From Halichondria panicea (lineage: Eukaryota > Porifera > Demospongiae > Suberitida > Halichondriidae): a DNA stretch of 64,000 bases. This document shows positions 54,601 through 64,000 of the stretch, one piece after another. Below the pieces are notes generated by a model. The model made no database searches, had not been told where the DNA came from, and saw only the letters and a program-made list of their open reading frames with translations. The stretch covers positions 5,952,042-6,016,041 of the forward strand of contig NC_087377.1 of NCBI RefSeq assembly GCF_963675165.1, read 5' to 3'. Made by a program: the position numbers and the translations under genes. Each line of letters starts with the position of its first letter. Position 1 is the stretch's first letter.

Positions 54601-56766
54601 CACAATAATTAATTTTATAGGTCAGTTTCTAGCGTATAACAGTTTGAACATAAGTGAAAGTACGTGCAACAGCCGTGCCAATCCTATTGTACAGTGGCGG
54701 TCAACAAGTTCCCGTTACATTAACGTACATGTAGTATGTCCGTACCCAAAACGTCATATCTGGCCGTATTAAAAAATTTAGTGTGGGGCAGCCAGAGCTG
54801 GCCGGTATATGGAATAGCGAGTGGCTGCATTTCTGGGTGAGTTTTTTGTAGTAAAGATCAAGCTACATGTACATGTACATGTAGCAATCCGTTCCAAACA
54901 AAACGGCCAATATAATTATCGAGGTGACCGTACACTTCAGAGAGCCGGATTAGCGAGAGTCTACTGTTATCATTAGGTTTGACTGTGCGCTAGCCTCGAT
55001 TCCAGGCCGTATTTTAATCGGCCTTGAATCGAGGCTAACTGTGCGCATACCCTAGCGTTGTATAAATCATAGACTGGAAACCACTCCCCTTTTCTGTGGG
55101 AGAAAGGGACTGACAAGCTGCCGTGTTGAGAGTTGTCCCGTGGAATGCAATTAGCGTAATGCGTGGGTGCCTCGAGAACAAACTGCCAGTGATGTACTTA
55201 TATACTAGAGGCCAGTAATAGTTAGTGTGTGGGCGGTGACACATGAGTATTTGTGACGTTTGCATTCTTGTGGCAGTGTGACATTTTCACGCGCTGGGAC
55301 AACTCAACACGGCAGCTTGCCAGTCCCTTTCTCCCAGAGAGAAGGGGAGTGGTTTCCAGTCTAAAACATAATTTTTCATGATGACGTCACAACTGCTTGA
55401 TTGATAATGAAGGAAGTGGTCCTTTCTGCATCCAGTTTAACGCTATCGTTTATACGTGCGTTAAAAGGAACTTTTTACTGTACGTATACGTTTCCGTTCA
55501 CACCGTATTAAAAGCGTTGTAATTTACTGTATTGTTGCTATACTTATTTGTTGCACGTTACAGCTAACTCGCTAGCTCTAAACAGCTAGCTGCCTGCGGT
55601 GTGGCCGGAGTAATAATTTTTGTGCCTACTTTTAGCGTTTATTTTGCGCCGATCAGCGTACTACGGATCAATTTACTATACGTAAATTGAACAAGAACCT
55701 CTATATTGGTTGCTACTGTAGTACAATCCTAACTATTTATTATTGACTGTCTACATGCGTACATGTATCTTGCTCAGTATCCTCTTACTGCACGGTAAAA
55801 AGAGTTTGTGTATTGAGTTCATCTGTCACTCCCCACGCAGACAGTGAACTCGACATACTCAAGCAAATGCAGGACCAGACTGGAGTAACAAATGGACAAT
55901 TGACTCAACAGTGTTCTGTAGCTCATCTCAAGACAATAGCCGAACATATTGAGAATTACGAACCATTCGCTGAAATATTGCAAATCAAACGGTGGAGAGT
56001 CACAGAGATTAAAATAGATCCAGCACTGAGTTATGTGCACAAGACCCAGGCCATTTTGAAACAATGGAGACAGGATAATCCTTATGAGGCTACATATATG
56101 AATCTTGCACTGGCAACACTTAAACTGAAGGAAGGCACAGTGGCTGCTAGGATCTGTGAGCTGGCACACGGTAAGTCCCTCCAATTATAATCATGACGTG
56201 ATAGTGTACAGTTATTCAACATCTCTTCTGTGGCCCATCACAATAACAATATCAACATGATTGTTACATTCTGTGGAACTCTCTTTCCCACTTGCAGGTA
56301 CTGCAACAGTTGCCAATAAACATGTTTATGCACCTGAGTCTTCACCATCTCCTCGGCCTGCAAATTTGGAAGCTGTTCAATTTGAAGGTAGTGATTTCTA
56401 TCATTATTTTTACTATGTCTTATTGCTATCGACAGTATGCTATTTAGCATGTATTTCTCTCTCTCTCTCATACATATAACATGCAAAGTTTTGACAATGA
56501 ATCATTTTTCGAATATTTTCGAGATAGTTAAAAAGGCAAGCAAGGAATGGTACAACATTGGTCTCGGACTTAATGTGGAGATGGATGAGCTTGAGCAATT
56601 TGAAGATAATTTTCCAAACGATAATGTTAAGTGTCTGAGAAAGATGTTGACACGTCGCATACAACAAGGTGGTCTGACTCGCTCCCTACTGTGTGAAAGC
56701 CTAAGACGGCCTCTAGTGAAGAGAAGTGATCTAGCTGATAAGATTCAGAATGCAAACCTCTTGTAG
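51364..56766 (+). CDS. Gene 3: triple death-domain protein, 364 aa, five exons
   Basis: Exons: 51364-51691, 54126-54194, 55841-56170, 56298-56387, 56489-56766; total 1095 nt, 365 codons with stop, every intron phase 1. Domains: death domain 1 at residues 1-109, Pro/Ser-rich linker 110-132, death domain 2 at 133-242, linker 243-272, death domain 3 at 273-360. Domains 1 and 2 are clearly duplicates (LKELAELIDDYQQFAVAL against LKTIAEHIENYEPFAEIL; W..TEI..D.A..YV.KT in both). Domain 3 is a close paralogue of the last exon of gene 2. No catalytic domain is seen, so it is probably an assembly scaffold in the cytosol. Exon 1 has a strong acceptor just before the ATG, so an upstream 5' UTR exon is likely. 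Confidence 0.8.
51955..53345 (+). repeat. Left arm of a 4.3-kb-apart inverted duplication
   Basis: Blocks AAACGCAATTTGATGCGTAT, GTGGACAATCGCTTAGC, ACCAATCGTTTTCGGCTAAG and TTTGATGTTACACATAATTA recur inverted at 57672-58320. The arm is split by the 52230-53016 element. The two arms enclose exons 2-5 of gene 3. Confidence 0.75.
52230..53016. mobile_element. GGGATTGGAAACG-family TIR element, 787 bp, perfect 7-bp duplication
   Basis: CATAGATTGAAAAGGAAGGG (left) and CCCTTCCTTTTCAATCTATG (right), flanked by GTTACGT at 52223-52229 and 53017-53023. The other arm of the surrounding repeat has a single GTTACGT at the matching point, that is, the empty site. Confidence 0.9.
54126..54194 (+). CDS. Gene 3 exon 2: linker
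   Basis: Codes NGDDESASGPPAPNALPPSL. Acceptor CCCCTATTAG, donor GGTGAGA, phase 1 both sides. Confidence 0.65.
54692..54965. mobile_element. Tigger-like MITE fragment in gene 3 intron 2
   Basis: Right end GGATTAGCGAGAGTCTACTG matches 46980-47409; inner blocks GGAATAGCGAGTGG and GAGAGCCGG also match. Left end uncertain. Confidence 0.55.
54990..55038. mobile_element. Mini hairpin element, 49 bp, perfect 7-bp duplication
   Basis: CTAGCCTCGATTCCAGGCCG pairs with CGGCCTTGAATCGAGGCTAA; CTGTGCG at 54983-54989 and 55039-55045. Confidence 0.75.
55071..55362. mobile_element. TIR element with about 70-bp arms
   Basis: AGACTGGAAACCACTCCCCT to GTTGAGAGTTGTCCC (left) is mirrored by GGGACAACTCAACACGGC to GGTTTCCAGTCT (right). 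In gene 3 intron 2. Confidence 0.8.
55841..56170 (+). CDS. Gene 3 exon 3: death domain 2
   Basis: The acceptor CACTCCCCACGCAG sets the start. EPFAEILQIKRWRVTEIKID, TQAILKQWRQDNPYEATYMN and EGTVAARICELA parallel exon 1. Donor GGTAAGT, phase 1. Confidence 0.8.
56298..56387 (+). CDS. Gene 3 exon 4: linker
   Basis: Codes NKHVYAPESSPSPRPANLEA then VQFE; paralogous to gene 2 exon 7. Phase 1 both sides. Confidence 0.65.
56489..56766 (+). CDS. Gene 3 exon 5: death domain 3 and stop
   Basis: EWYNIGLGLNVEMDELEQFE to SLRRPLVKRSDLADKI. Same 278-nt length and near-identical DNA to 35312-35589. Confidence 0.85.
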
Positions 56767-57671
56767 CTATAATTATAGCCTTCGCAGTGTAATTTGCATG
56801 AATTATAATTATAGAAATAATTTGTTGGCATAATTATACGTTTTTTACTTTCATGTTAATTGTGCTCGCTGTCCTCGCTGTGTTCAAGAACAATTACAAT
56901 GTCATGTAGACATGTACCTGTATGACTGTAGTGTCGTGAATCTCTCAGACTCTTCTACACAAGGGGGGCTACTAATTCATAAAGAGTATTGTAGTCTATA
57001 ATTAATCACAGCGCATGCAGTACCGCTGCGATCGATTTCACTCGTCCATTTTTTTTTACATACAAGCAAGGTAAACAGTAAATAGCCAGAGTAGAAGCTA
57101 ATACAAATCTGTTACCTACTAAGACAGACAAAACATGTACAACAGAACATACTATGATTATACTTTCAGTAGCTGATTTTTAGAATACATGATACACGTA
57201 CCATCTGTGTCAAAACCTTGATTCCAGGCTAATAGAGTTTCTGGAAGATTCGAAAGTGCTAGACATCGCAAACGGGACCGAAAGCTGAGTAATGTTCAAC
57301 TGGTAAGCTAGGCTGATCTCTGATTGTGAACGGAGGATTGGGACAAGACATGTCTCCTGAATATTAATAGTAGGCAAAGTCTGATTATAATTATGTTTCG
57401 GCACTCAGCCAGAGTGTTAATGTTGCACATGGTTAGCAGTCTCATTTCACCCATGATTGCTCAGCTGTGCAAATCAATTAATTCCCACTCGTCAATTGCT
57501 GTGATCGATCCCACTATACGATTCCACTACATGTACGACCAACACGGCATTTCGAGTAGACTAACAATTAAATAAATTTAACGGGCTACTATAGAGCATA
57601 ATAATTATGTGGAACTTCATTATAATTATTAAATTGACTATAATAATTATTATGAAAACAGTTACATGCCT
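56767..57671. other. Downstream of gene 3, no gene recognised
   Basis: AT-rich tail of gene 3 followed by unclassified sequence; CCAGGCTAATAG near 57222 may be a mini-hairpin scrap. Confidence 0.4.
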
Positions 57672-58320
57672 TCAGCTTTGAGAGTAAATACCACAATACA
57701 TGTAGGGTGAGTAGTTGTATTAGTTGTTGTAGTGGGAAATCGTTTCAGGTGAAAATGGGGGTGATCGTAAAAAAATAATGATGTGTAACATCAAATAATT
57801 ATATCGATCTGGAACTAAAGTGTTTCTGGGACACATTTTTAGATAGAAAATTCATAAAGTGCAAAAACAATAATTATTATACCTTAGACGACAAATTTGC
57901 TTGAGTTCCATCGCTAAGCGAAAAGGCACCTAAAATATACCCCATAATTGAGTATTAATCAGTACGTGTACTTATGTAAGCTATACGTAACCATGCATGC
58001 ATAAATTATGTTAGGTTAACTATTCAGAAATGTTGTGCCAAAGTTCCATACCTTAGCCGAAAACGATTGGTCTTTTCCATTGCTAAGCGATTGTCCACTA
58101 TAGAAAAAAATAATAATGTTTGTGATATAAACCACCACATACCCACCACCTTTGGTTCCCATGGACATCTTTTTGGATGAGTTTTAGATAATTAATTTTG
58201 TTCACCATGCAACACAATGGTATCGATCATCATAATTATTTTCTTATAAATGTTCCAATCCCAAAATATTTACAAGTATGTACCAATACGCACCAAATTG
58301 CGTTTATTTACTGTATAGGC
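57672..58320 (-). repeat. Right arm of inverted duplication (uninterrupted)
   Basis: Reverse complement of 51955-53345 without the 787-bp insertion. Its single GTTACGT near 57991 (read on the minus strand) marks the pre-insertion site. A further scrap (ACACAATGGTAATAAT) is near 59278. Confidence 0.7.
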
Positions 58321-59373
58321 TGAATGCACGTACTGTATCATACTCCGGCTCTGTCATGTATTTTTTCTCTTGATGCTCATACGGCAAAATATCGACGAGC
58401 ACCTCGATTACGGAGGAATAATTCCAGGGTCAAAAGGTCATTAATTATAAAACAACACATGGCACATGAGTTTACCCTTGCGCCCTGAGTTTATACACCA
58501 CCACTGGATCCTCTATAATCACAATAGAAATCGGTTGAGCTATTGTGCCCTAGACAAACCAGTTTTCAAGAAGAGATCCAGGGTAGTGAAACAGACTATG
58601 ACAGTGATCCAGATGAAGACCTTTTCACTGATGAGGTAGCTCAATAATTCTTCAATTACTTTATATTGCCCTTTTCTTGGACGGCAGACATCGATTAAAA
58701 TACCCTCCGAAACAATTGCTTTTTTGTTTTTTCTGTACATTCTATAAAGAGTGGACTGTTGTGCAAGTGTTTTGTTTTCATTTGGTGCAGAATGTCTAGC
58801 TGTAAAAATTTCTGAAAAACTGTCTGGCCACATCATTTGCACCCTATATACTACACATGCCCAAATTTGGGAGCCTGAGGAATGAACAGGATTGAAGTCA
58901 TCAGTATAAATTCCAAGTTTTCCTTCTTCTCATGTAGTACTTGATTATCATAATAATAGTTGCGGTTAATGGAATGCAAAAAGGGGTGTGACACCTTAAT
59001 GTACGTTCCCTCTGTCGATCTCCAGTCTATGTGAGAAGTCCAATGGATGGTGCTACATGCAGACAGTTATGCAATATTGCTGAGTATGGTTCTAATTTAA
59101 AGTAATGTGCATTGAGCGTGAACAAAAAGTCACATGCAAAACGACTTTATTGTTGAATTATAATGGCAACGCCTTATGCAATTAGTAGCCTTGCCATTGC
59201 TTAATTGTTACTCGTGCTAAATCACCACATACCTATACCCCACCTTTTTTGGGGGATCATTCTTTTACCTTTTACCTACACAATGGTAATAATTGTAAGC
59301 AATAGGACTCTCTTAGACTAAAAAGCACCGCATTGTTAACTCATTAAAACTCCCCAGTACAAAACCAGAATTA
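58321..59373. other. No supported gene
   Basis: A 100-residue minus-strand frame at 58540-58842 (MYRKNKKAIVSEGILIDVCR) has no splice support or known domain; possibly a transposon scrap. Confidence 0.4.
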
Positions 59374-59720
59374 TCAAACATGATATATTGCATCTATCTC
59401 TATCAATACATCACTATAAAGTATCCTATCGCGTCTCAGTATCTGCACAAAGTCTGCAAACTTCCTGGGGAAACTCCTAACCCTGCCCAGTACTGCACTG
59501 TACAACCGACTTCCCTTAGAGTTTCTAGTTTCGTTCAATTCGCTTGTTTCGTCCATAGTGGCTTGAGAGATGAATCCTTCACCATATAGAGCCTGAGCAA
59601 GTGCTTTTGGGTCTTTAGACATGGCGTGGTTGAGCTTCACACTACATCGGACCATTGTGTTGTAGGCATTAGAGCAGTCACATTGGGAGTAGTCATAGTC
59701 ATTGTTGAGTTCGTTCACTA
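59374..59720 (-). CDS. Gene 4 terminal exon: CARD-like domain
   Basis: About 115 codons. L..ALYGEGFIS....D mirrors L..LLWSNGFIT....D in the gene 1 CARD, and the VLGRVRSFPRKFADFVQILR helix pair mirrors VIANKIELQAEKLKQFVTIL. The domain is slightly longer at its N-terminus (DYDYSQCDCSNAY). Confidence 0.7.
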
Positions 59721-62700
59721 CTGGGTATGAGAATGCAAAAGCGGGCACATCCATATGAACTACGGTACAATAAAACCTCTAAAAATAATACCTGTCAGTG
59801 TTATACGCAGGGTTTTGCCTATGCAAACTGGTCGGGTACCGACCTCTATAAACGACCAGCACTTACCTCTCTGCCACCACTAGCTACAGTAACTCTCTAC
59901 ATAGCTAGCTACAGCATGCGCATAATTATGTGCAAGTGAGGCATACAGTAGTGTGTTAATTGTGCATGTGTCTGTCTGTGTAGACTGATCAAGGGGATGC
60001 AAGTAAGAGTTTCTATAGGCTTCTAGTCATGTTTTGGATTTTAATTCGTGGATTTGCAAAAATAATTGTCCATGGAGTGTTGCGACTCTACTTAGTAGTT
60101 AGCTCTGCACTAGAATGCTGGTAGCTAGCTGCATGCTAGGCTTTACTGATGCAGCAGCAATCATTCTTTTTAGCTACAATCATGAGCTTGCAGAAAAATT
60201 AATGCAAAAGTGTTCATCATGTTATTTTACTGATACAGTGCAAACTCCATTAACAACCACCTCCAAAGAGCAACCAGCACACGCTATAAACGGCTAAGAG
60301 CTCATGTCCGGATTGAAACTAAAATGACTTCAATGTAGAGCAACCTCTCAGGAGCGACCACCTCTCTACTCCGTATAATGAGCAGCTTTCTCGTCCCCAA
60401 CCAAGTTTAGCAATGGAAAATAACCTCCCAGAACGGACAGCCACACCCATAATTAGTAGACAATTATTGCTGAGATATGAAAACCTAGCTGTAGCTTGTC
60501 CCTAAGAGCTTGTATGAGCTAAAGAAGCAGTTAGCAAAGCTCTAAGATTCATTTGCAGCAAGAAATGACTCATAGAGCATACATACATGTAGCTGGCAAT
60601 CAAAACCTCCTAAGGAAGACCACCTCTCTATAATGGCCAAAAGGCTGTTCCCCAATGGTGTCCGTTTTATGGAGGTTCCACTGTATCATGTTCCTATGAT
60701 TCTATTGGCAATACCTTAATGTTACTATTATAAACAGGTATACTACTTATAGTGAATTTGTAATTAACGCTAAATTAAGTCCGCGCTAATAATAAAACGC
60801 ATTAAATAATGAATTGATGAACATTTTTGCACTGCATGCCAGAATCACAAAGAGTGGGTAATAATCGACCATGATTGTTGTTAAAAAGGATCGATGCCAA
60901 AAGTATAAGTCTAAAATGAATGGCTAGCCTTGAACCTCACTCTTACAGCTACCAATAGCTAGCGCTAACTACTAAGTAACACTCCATGGACAAGTTTTTC
61001 TACGCACTCTTCTGAAAGACTGCAATGGCCATTCCAAGTAGGCATAACTCGGAAACGAAGCATTATTTTGCAAATCCTTTTAGACGCCTATAGAAACTCT
61101 CTTCATTGATCCTTGAGCAGCTGTAGCAGTCTACACGCACACAGACACATACACACGCTAAACACAGACACAGACACACACTACCGTATACCTCGGTGCA
61201 CGCATGCCACGAGTCATAAATAATTATAATAATTATACTTGCACGTTTTTTGTCTTTCTGGTGAAATTTCTCTCTAGAATTGTTCAAGCATAAACAAACG
61301 AGCAATTTTTTTTCGGGGTGGGAGAAAAGACCCTGGTCTAGCCTGGTACCACTCAACTAATCCTGGGTCAGTATGTTTCTTCTGTCCTCGTTTTCACACC
61401 TGATTAAAATTAATGTATGGATAATAATTTTTACCTGGGCTGTTATAAAGGTGTCTTGGTACAGCTCCAACAGACCGACCCGCTACAGAACCAGTAGCTC
61501 CAGCAACAGGTTGCTCTGTGGGAGAGGAAAAGGGTGTCTGAGTTTATTAATTATGTGTGTGCAACTCTATGAAACTTCACTCACAACCAACATACATGTA
61601 GATATTGGCCAACACAGTACATAATTTATAATTTATACGTACTTTGTTTCTTTTCCTTTGGTTCAGTGATCAGTTTTGGAAGCAGTCTCTTGCCTAGAGT
61701 AACAACAATTAATAGTGGCAGTAATAGATAATAATTATAATTATGCACCTACTATAATTATATGAAAACACTGCGGGTGCCGATACCACCTCGGTGAAGA
61801 CTCTAAACATTTATGACATGAAGCTACTAGCTATATTACACACATGTACAATATGCTGGAGGTAATGCAATGGTGTAAAAGAGTGGGAAATGATCGACCA
61901 TGATGGTTGCTAAAACGACGACAAAAGTACAAAGTATATACATGTAATTAATTAATGGCTGCTCTCATGATCTGATCGGTGGAGCTCTTTGTTCACTTTT
62001 GAAGCTACTTATAGCTAGCGTTTTAGAGCTATATAACTATTAAGTAGAATAGCAACACTCGATGTACTAGTTTTGTTACACACTACTCTGACTCCTGCTT
62101 GCACTTTAGCAAAAAATCTATACACACACACACACAACCGTATACCTCACTGAATCATGAGCTCACCGAGACATAATAATTACAGGGCCTCAAAACTTAG
62201 GGTTCACCCATAAAACTGACCTGCTTTAGTCAATGGCATGTCTTCGAGATCTTCAGGTAGTAACAACTCAAAACATTGAGCAGTAGAAAATCCCTCATCT
62301 GCAAAAAAGGTTTATCAGTATAAATCACAGCAAATTTTAGACTTCAAAACAGTTCTATAGCCTCATTCTAGCGTCGACTCCTATAGATGCTCAAGAGATT
62401 CCTTGGTCCAAGCATTGACCATTCGACGTCTTTTACTAGAGTTGTAAGCTCCTCTTGGATAAAATGAATCTAAACAACGCCCATGGACCCATGGAAGCTT
62501 AGCCATCTTCCCGTGATATCATGTGTGTATTTTACAAACGGAATACGAGCAGCACATAATCAGCAGCACACGTGTACTTGCATCCTGCACGTATCCGACA
62601 TTTGTTTAGCATTAATTTCGTGCTGTTTGCGTGCTGCATGGTGTATTTTAGACATAGGTGTGGGACGAGTGCAGGATAAGTGCGACTGTTATAGCTGTGG

Positions 62701-63844
62701 TACATGTGCTGCATGTGTACCTCATGTATGTAGCCTGCTCGTATTTGAAGGACGTGTGTTTTCCACATGTGTGCAGAACGCATGTAATGGCAGCTATGTA
62801 CATTCGTGCTGCACACATGCCACGTACGATTGGTGCTTTCATGTTGCACCTATACTATGCGCATTGAGCACGCGTGCTACCCGTGTGTGTGTAGACTGTG
62901 TGTGTGTGTAGACTGTGTGTGTGTAGACTGTGTGTGTGTAGACTGCTACTGCTCAAGGATGAATCAAGTGCAAGTAAGAGTTTCTATAGGCTTCTAGTCA
63001 TGTTTTCTTGGATTTTAATTTGTGGAATTTTTGCAAAATAATGCTTCGTTCTCAAGTTATGCCTACATGTAGTTTTGCTTATTTGGAATGCCATTGCAGC
63101 CTTTTCAAAAGAGTTCGTAGCAAAACTTGTTCACCGAGTGTTGCTACTCTACTTAGTAGTTAGCTCTGCACTAGAACGCTAGCTATTGGTAGCTGCAATA
63201 GTGAGAAGAGAGCTGCAAGGCTCTGCTGACTTGCAGCCATTAATTTTACACTAGAACTTTTGGTATCGATCGTTTTTACAACAATCATAGTCGATCATTA
63301 CCCACTCTTTGAGTTTCCCTGTGATTATGGATCCTGCATGCAGGAAAATTAAAATCTTGTGACATTGATCAATGTGTGTATAAAAGGTAGAGTTGTGTAT
63401 GTAGCTTTTGCACCTCCATCGAGGCATCAAAACCAGCGGTGCTTCCATTTTTGTGGCGGACATGTTTGCTCTTATTTCAATGGTTCCTCTTAACTAATTT
63501 ACACAATTTTACTGGTGAGTGTTTTTATTTATTCATGTCGACAGCCGAGAGTTAGCACTTCAGGGCTCCATAGTTTTAACAGAGTCAACATTTTCAAGTA
63601 CATGCATGTACATGTATTAAGTGACCTCTCAGTGCTCCACCCCAAAATCTATTCTCCTAACTACACAAGAGCTTAAAGTAAAGGACTACCTCTTGCTACA
63701 AAAAACAAAAATTAACGTTATGAATGTACATACTGCATAGAGACTAACCAGCCAGAGTTTGTATGTCCTTGCCAGACACCCCCTTGTGTGTCAGCCATGA
63801 AATGAAGGAGGGAAAAGTGTGGGGAGAGTCATCAACTACGCAAT
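59374..63844 (-). CDS. Gene 4: SAM...CARD protein (partial, 5' end beyond right edge)
   Basis: Minus-strand exons in order: 63749-63844, 62221-62298, 61643-61693, 61435-61515, 59374-59720, all joined in phase 1. The first three build one SAM domain: FISWLTHKGVSGKDIQTLA, then DEGFSTAQCFELLLPEDLED, then GKRLLPKLI. The fourth is a Gly/Ala/Val linker. The last has a strong GCATTCTCATACCCAG acceptor and encodes a CARD-like domain (KALAQALYGEGFISQATMDE, LYSAVLGRVRSFPRKFADFV, QILRRD) ending at a stop. The SAM domain is a clear paralogue of gene 1's, with an intron at the same place. Here the CARD follows the SAM; in gene 1 it precedes it. A missed exon between 59721 and 61434 is possible. Confidence 0.7.
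59925..60235 (+). mobile_element. Family A partial copy
   Basis: Contains GCATACAGTAGTGTGTTA, TTTCTATAGGCTTCTAGTCA and CATGGAGTGTTGCGACTCTA, shared with 7437-7700 and 62880-63160. Confidence 0.5.
60236..60683. mobile_element. TIR element with TA duplication (pogo-like)
   Basis: CAGTGCAAACTCCATTAACA (left), TATGGAGGTTCCACTG (right), TA flanks. Interior repeats of GACCACCTCTCTA. No transposase. Confidence 0.65.
60808..61215 (-). mobile_element. Family A copy, inverted, partial
   Basis: GATGAACATTTTTGCACTGC to TACCGTATACCTCGGTGCAC; parallels 27170-27648 with deletions. Confidence 0.5.
61765..62172 (-). mobile_element. Family A copy, inverted, diverged
   Basis: CACTGCGGGTGCCGATACCA at one end and CCGTATACCTCACTGAATC at the other. 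It lies between gene 4 exons 62221 and 61693. Confidence 0.5.
62221..62298 (-). CDS. Gene 4 exon: middle of SAM domain
   Basis: Acceptor CTTTTTTGCAG, donor GGTCAGT, phase 1. Codes DEGFSTAQCFELLLPEDLED followed by MPLTKA; equivalent to the start of gene 1 exon 4. Confidence 0.7.
62880..63455 (+). mobile_element. Family A copy with GTGTGTGTAGACTGT minisatellite
   Basis: The start holds about four units of GTGTGTGTAGACTGT (62882-62942), then the family sequence from GAATCAAGTGCAAGTAAGAG to CATCGAGGCATCAAAACC. In a gene 4 intron. Confidence 0.55.
63749..63844 (-). CDS. Gene 4 exon: start of SAM domain
   Basis: Acceptor CTCTCCCTCAG, donor GGTTAGT, phase 1. Codes DDSPHTFPSFISWLTHKGVS then GKDIQTLA; equivalent to gene 1 exon 3. 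Confidence 0.7.
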
Positions 63845-64000
63845 CTGAGGGAGAGTAGTGTGTGTGTTTGCATATTAATTATTATGATCTAGTGCAGGCA
63901 AATGCAACAGATAATAATCTCACATGTACAGTTACATGACCTGCTAACTGTATGTAGCTTTGCGAAATACGCCCACCCTTTTCTGCAAGAAGTTTAGGCT

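Noticed and set aside
58540..58842. 100-residue minus-strand frame downstream of gene 4
   Set aside because: No acceptor or donor of fitting phase, no recognisable domain, and gene 4 already has a good stop at 59374.
62483..62911. 142-residue Cys-rich plus-strand frame
   Set aside because: Cysteines come from TGTGTG-type low complexity at the edge of a family A repeat; both strands are open there.
1..64000. tRNA, rRNA or CRISPR features
   Set aside because: No cloverleaf, rRNA-like stretch or regularly spaced direct repeats were noticed; a tRNA scan could not be run.

Overview
The window reads as animal (metazoan) nuclear DNA. Genes are split by GT-AG introns, the sequence is AT-rich with many ATAATTAT and ACATGTACATGT tracts, and no bacterial-style operons are seen. 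The mix of CARD, SAM and death-domain (DD) exons with many small inverted-repeat transposons and YqaJ, Crypton-like, MULE-like and LINE remnants fits a demosponge such as Amphimedon. The organism call is inference; the exon structures below were read from splice sites and reading phase.

Layout. 305-4377 (minus) is a serine-rich multi-exon gene that I cannot name. Head to head with it, 4376-9921 (plus) encodes a CARD-SAM-DD-DD protein (gene 1, 428 aa). 10814-16463 is a nested transposon block; at its core is a 4.3 kb MULE-like element (10897-15196, perfect 9-bp target duplication) with an eight-exon minus-strand transposase ending in a PHD finger. 18630-35589 (plus) is gene 2, modelled as an N-terminal death domain, a metzincin zinc protease (HEFGHALGLDH plus SIMHY Met-turn) and a C-terminal death domain, 539 aa, with a Crypton-like fragment and many small transposons in its introns. 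35600-51360 is transposon-rich: a YqaJ/DDE_4 (ISL2EU-like) remnant, two decayed LINEs, a hAT derivative and a triple nest of TIR elements. 51364-56766 (plus) is gene 3, a three-death-domain protein whose last two exons are close paralogues of the last two of gene 2. 59374-63844 (minus) is gene 4, a SAM...CARD gene entering from beyond the right edge.

How the genes relate. Genes 1-4 form a local cluster of death-fold proteins with no nuclease, NACHT or kinase domain seen. Nearly all modules sit in exons flanked by phase-1 introns, and the whole protease block of gene 2 also enters and leaves in phase 1, so domain shuffling would stay in frame. The simplest reading is a set of cytosolic death-fold adaptors, one carrying a metalloprotease effector. 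A death-domain/metzincin/death-domain protein is the most unusual item here and is my candidate for an undescribed signalling or cell-death system. Function is untested inference.

The transposon content is structured. One TIR family (ends CAGAGGAGGTACGACA) makes exact 9-bp duplications at three sites, another (GGGATTGGCAACGG) makes 7-bp duplications, and very short (about 50-65 bp) hairpin elements carry 7-bp duplications. A 200-base run of N lies at 35881-36080.
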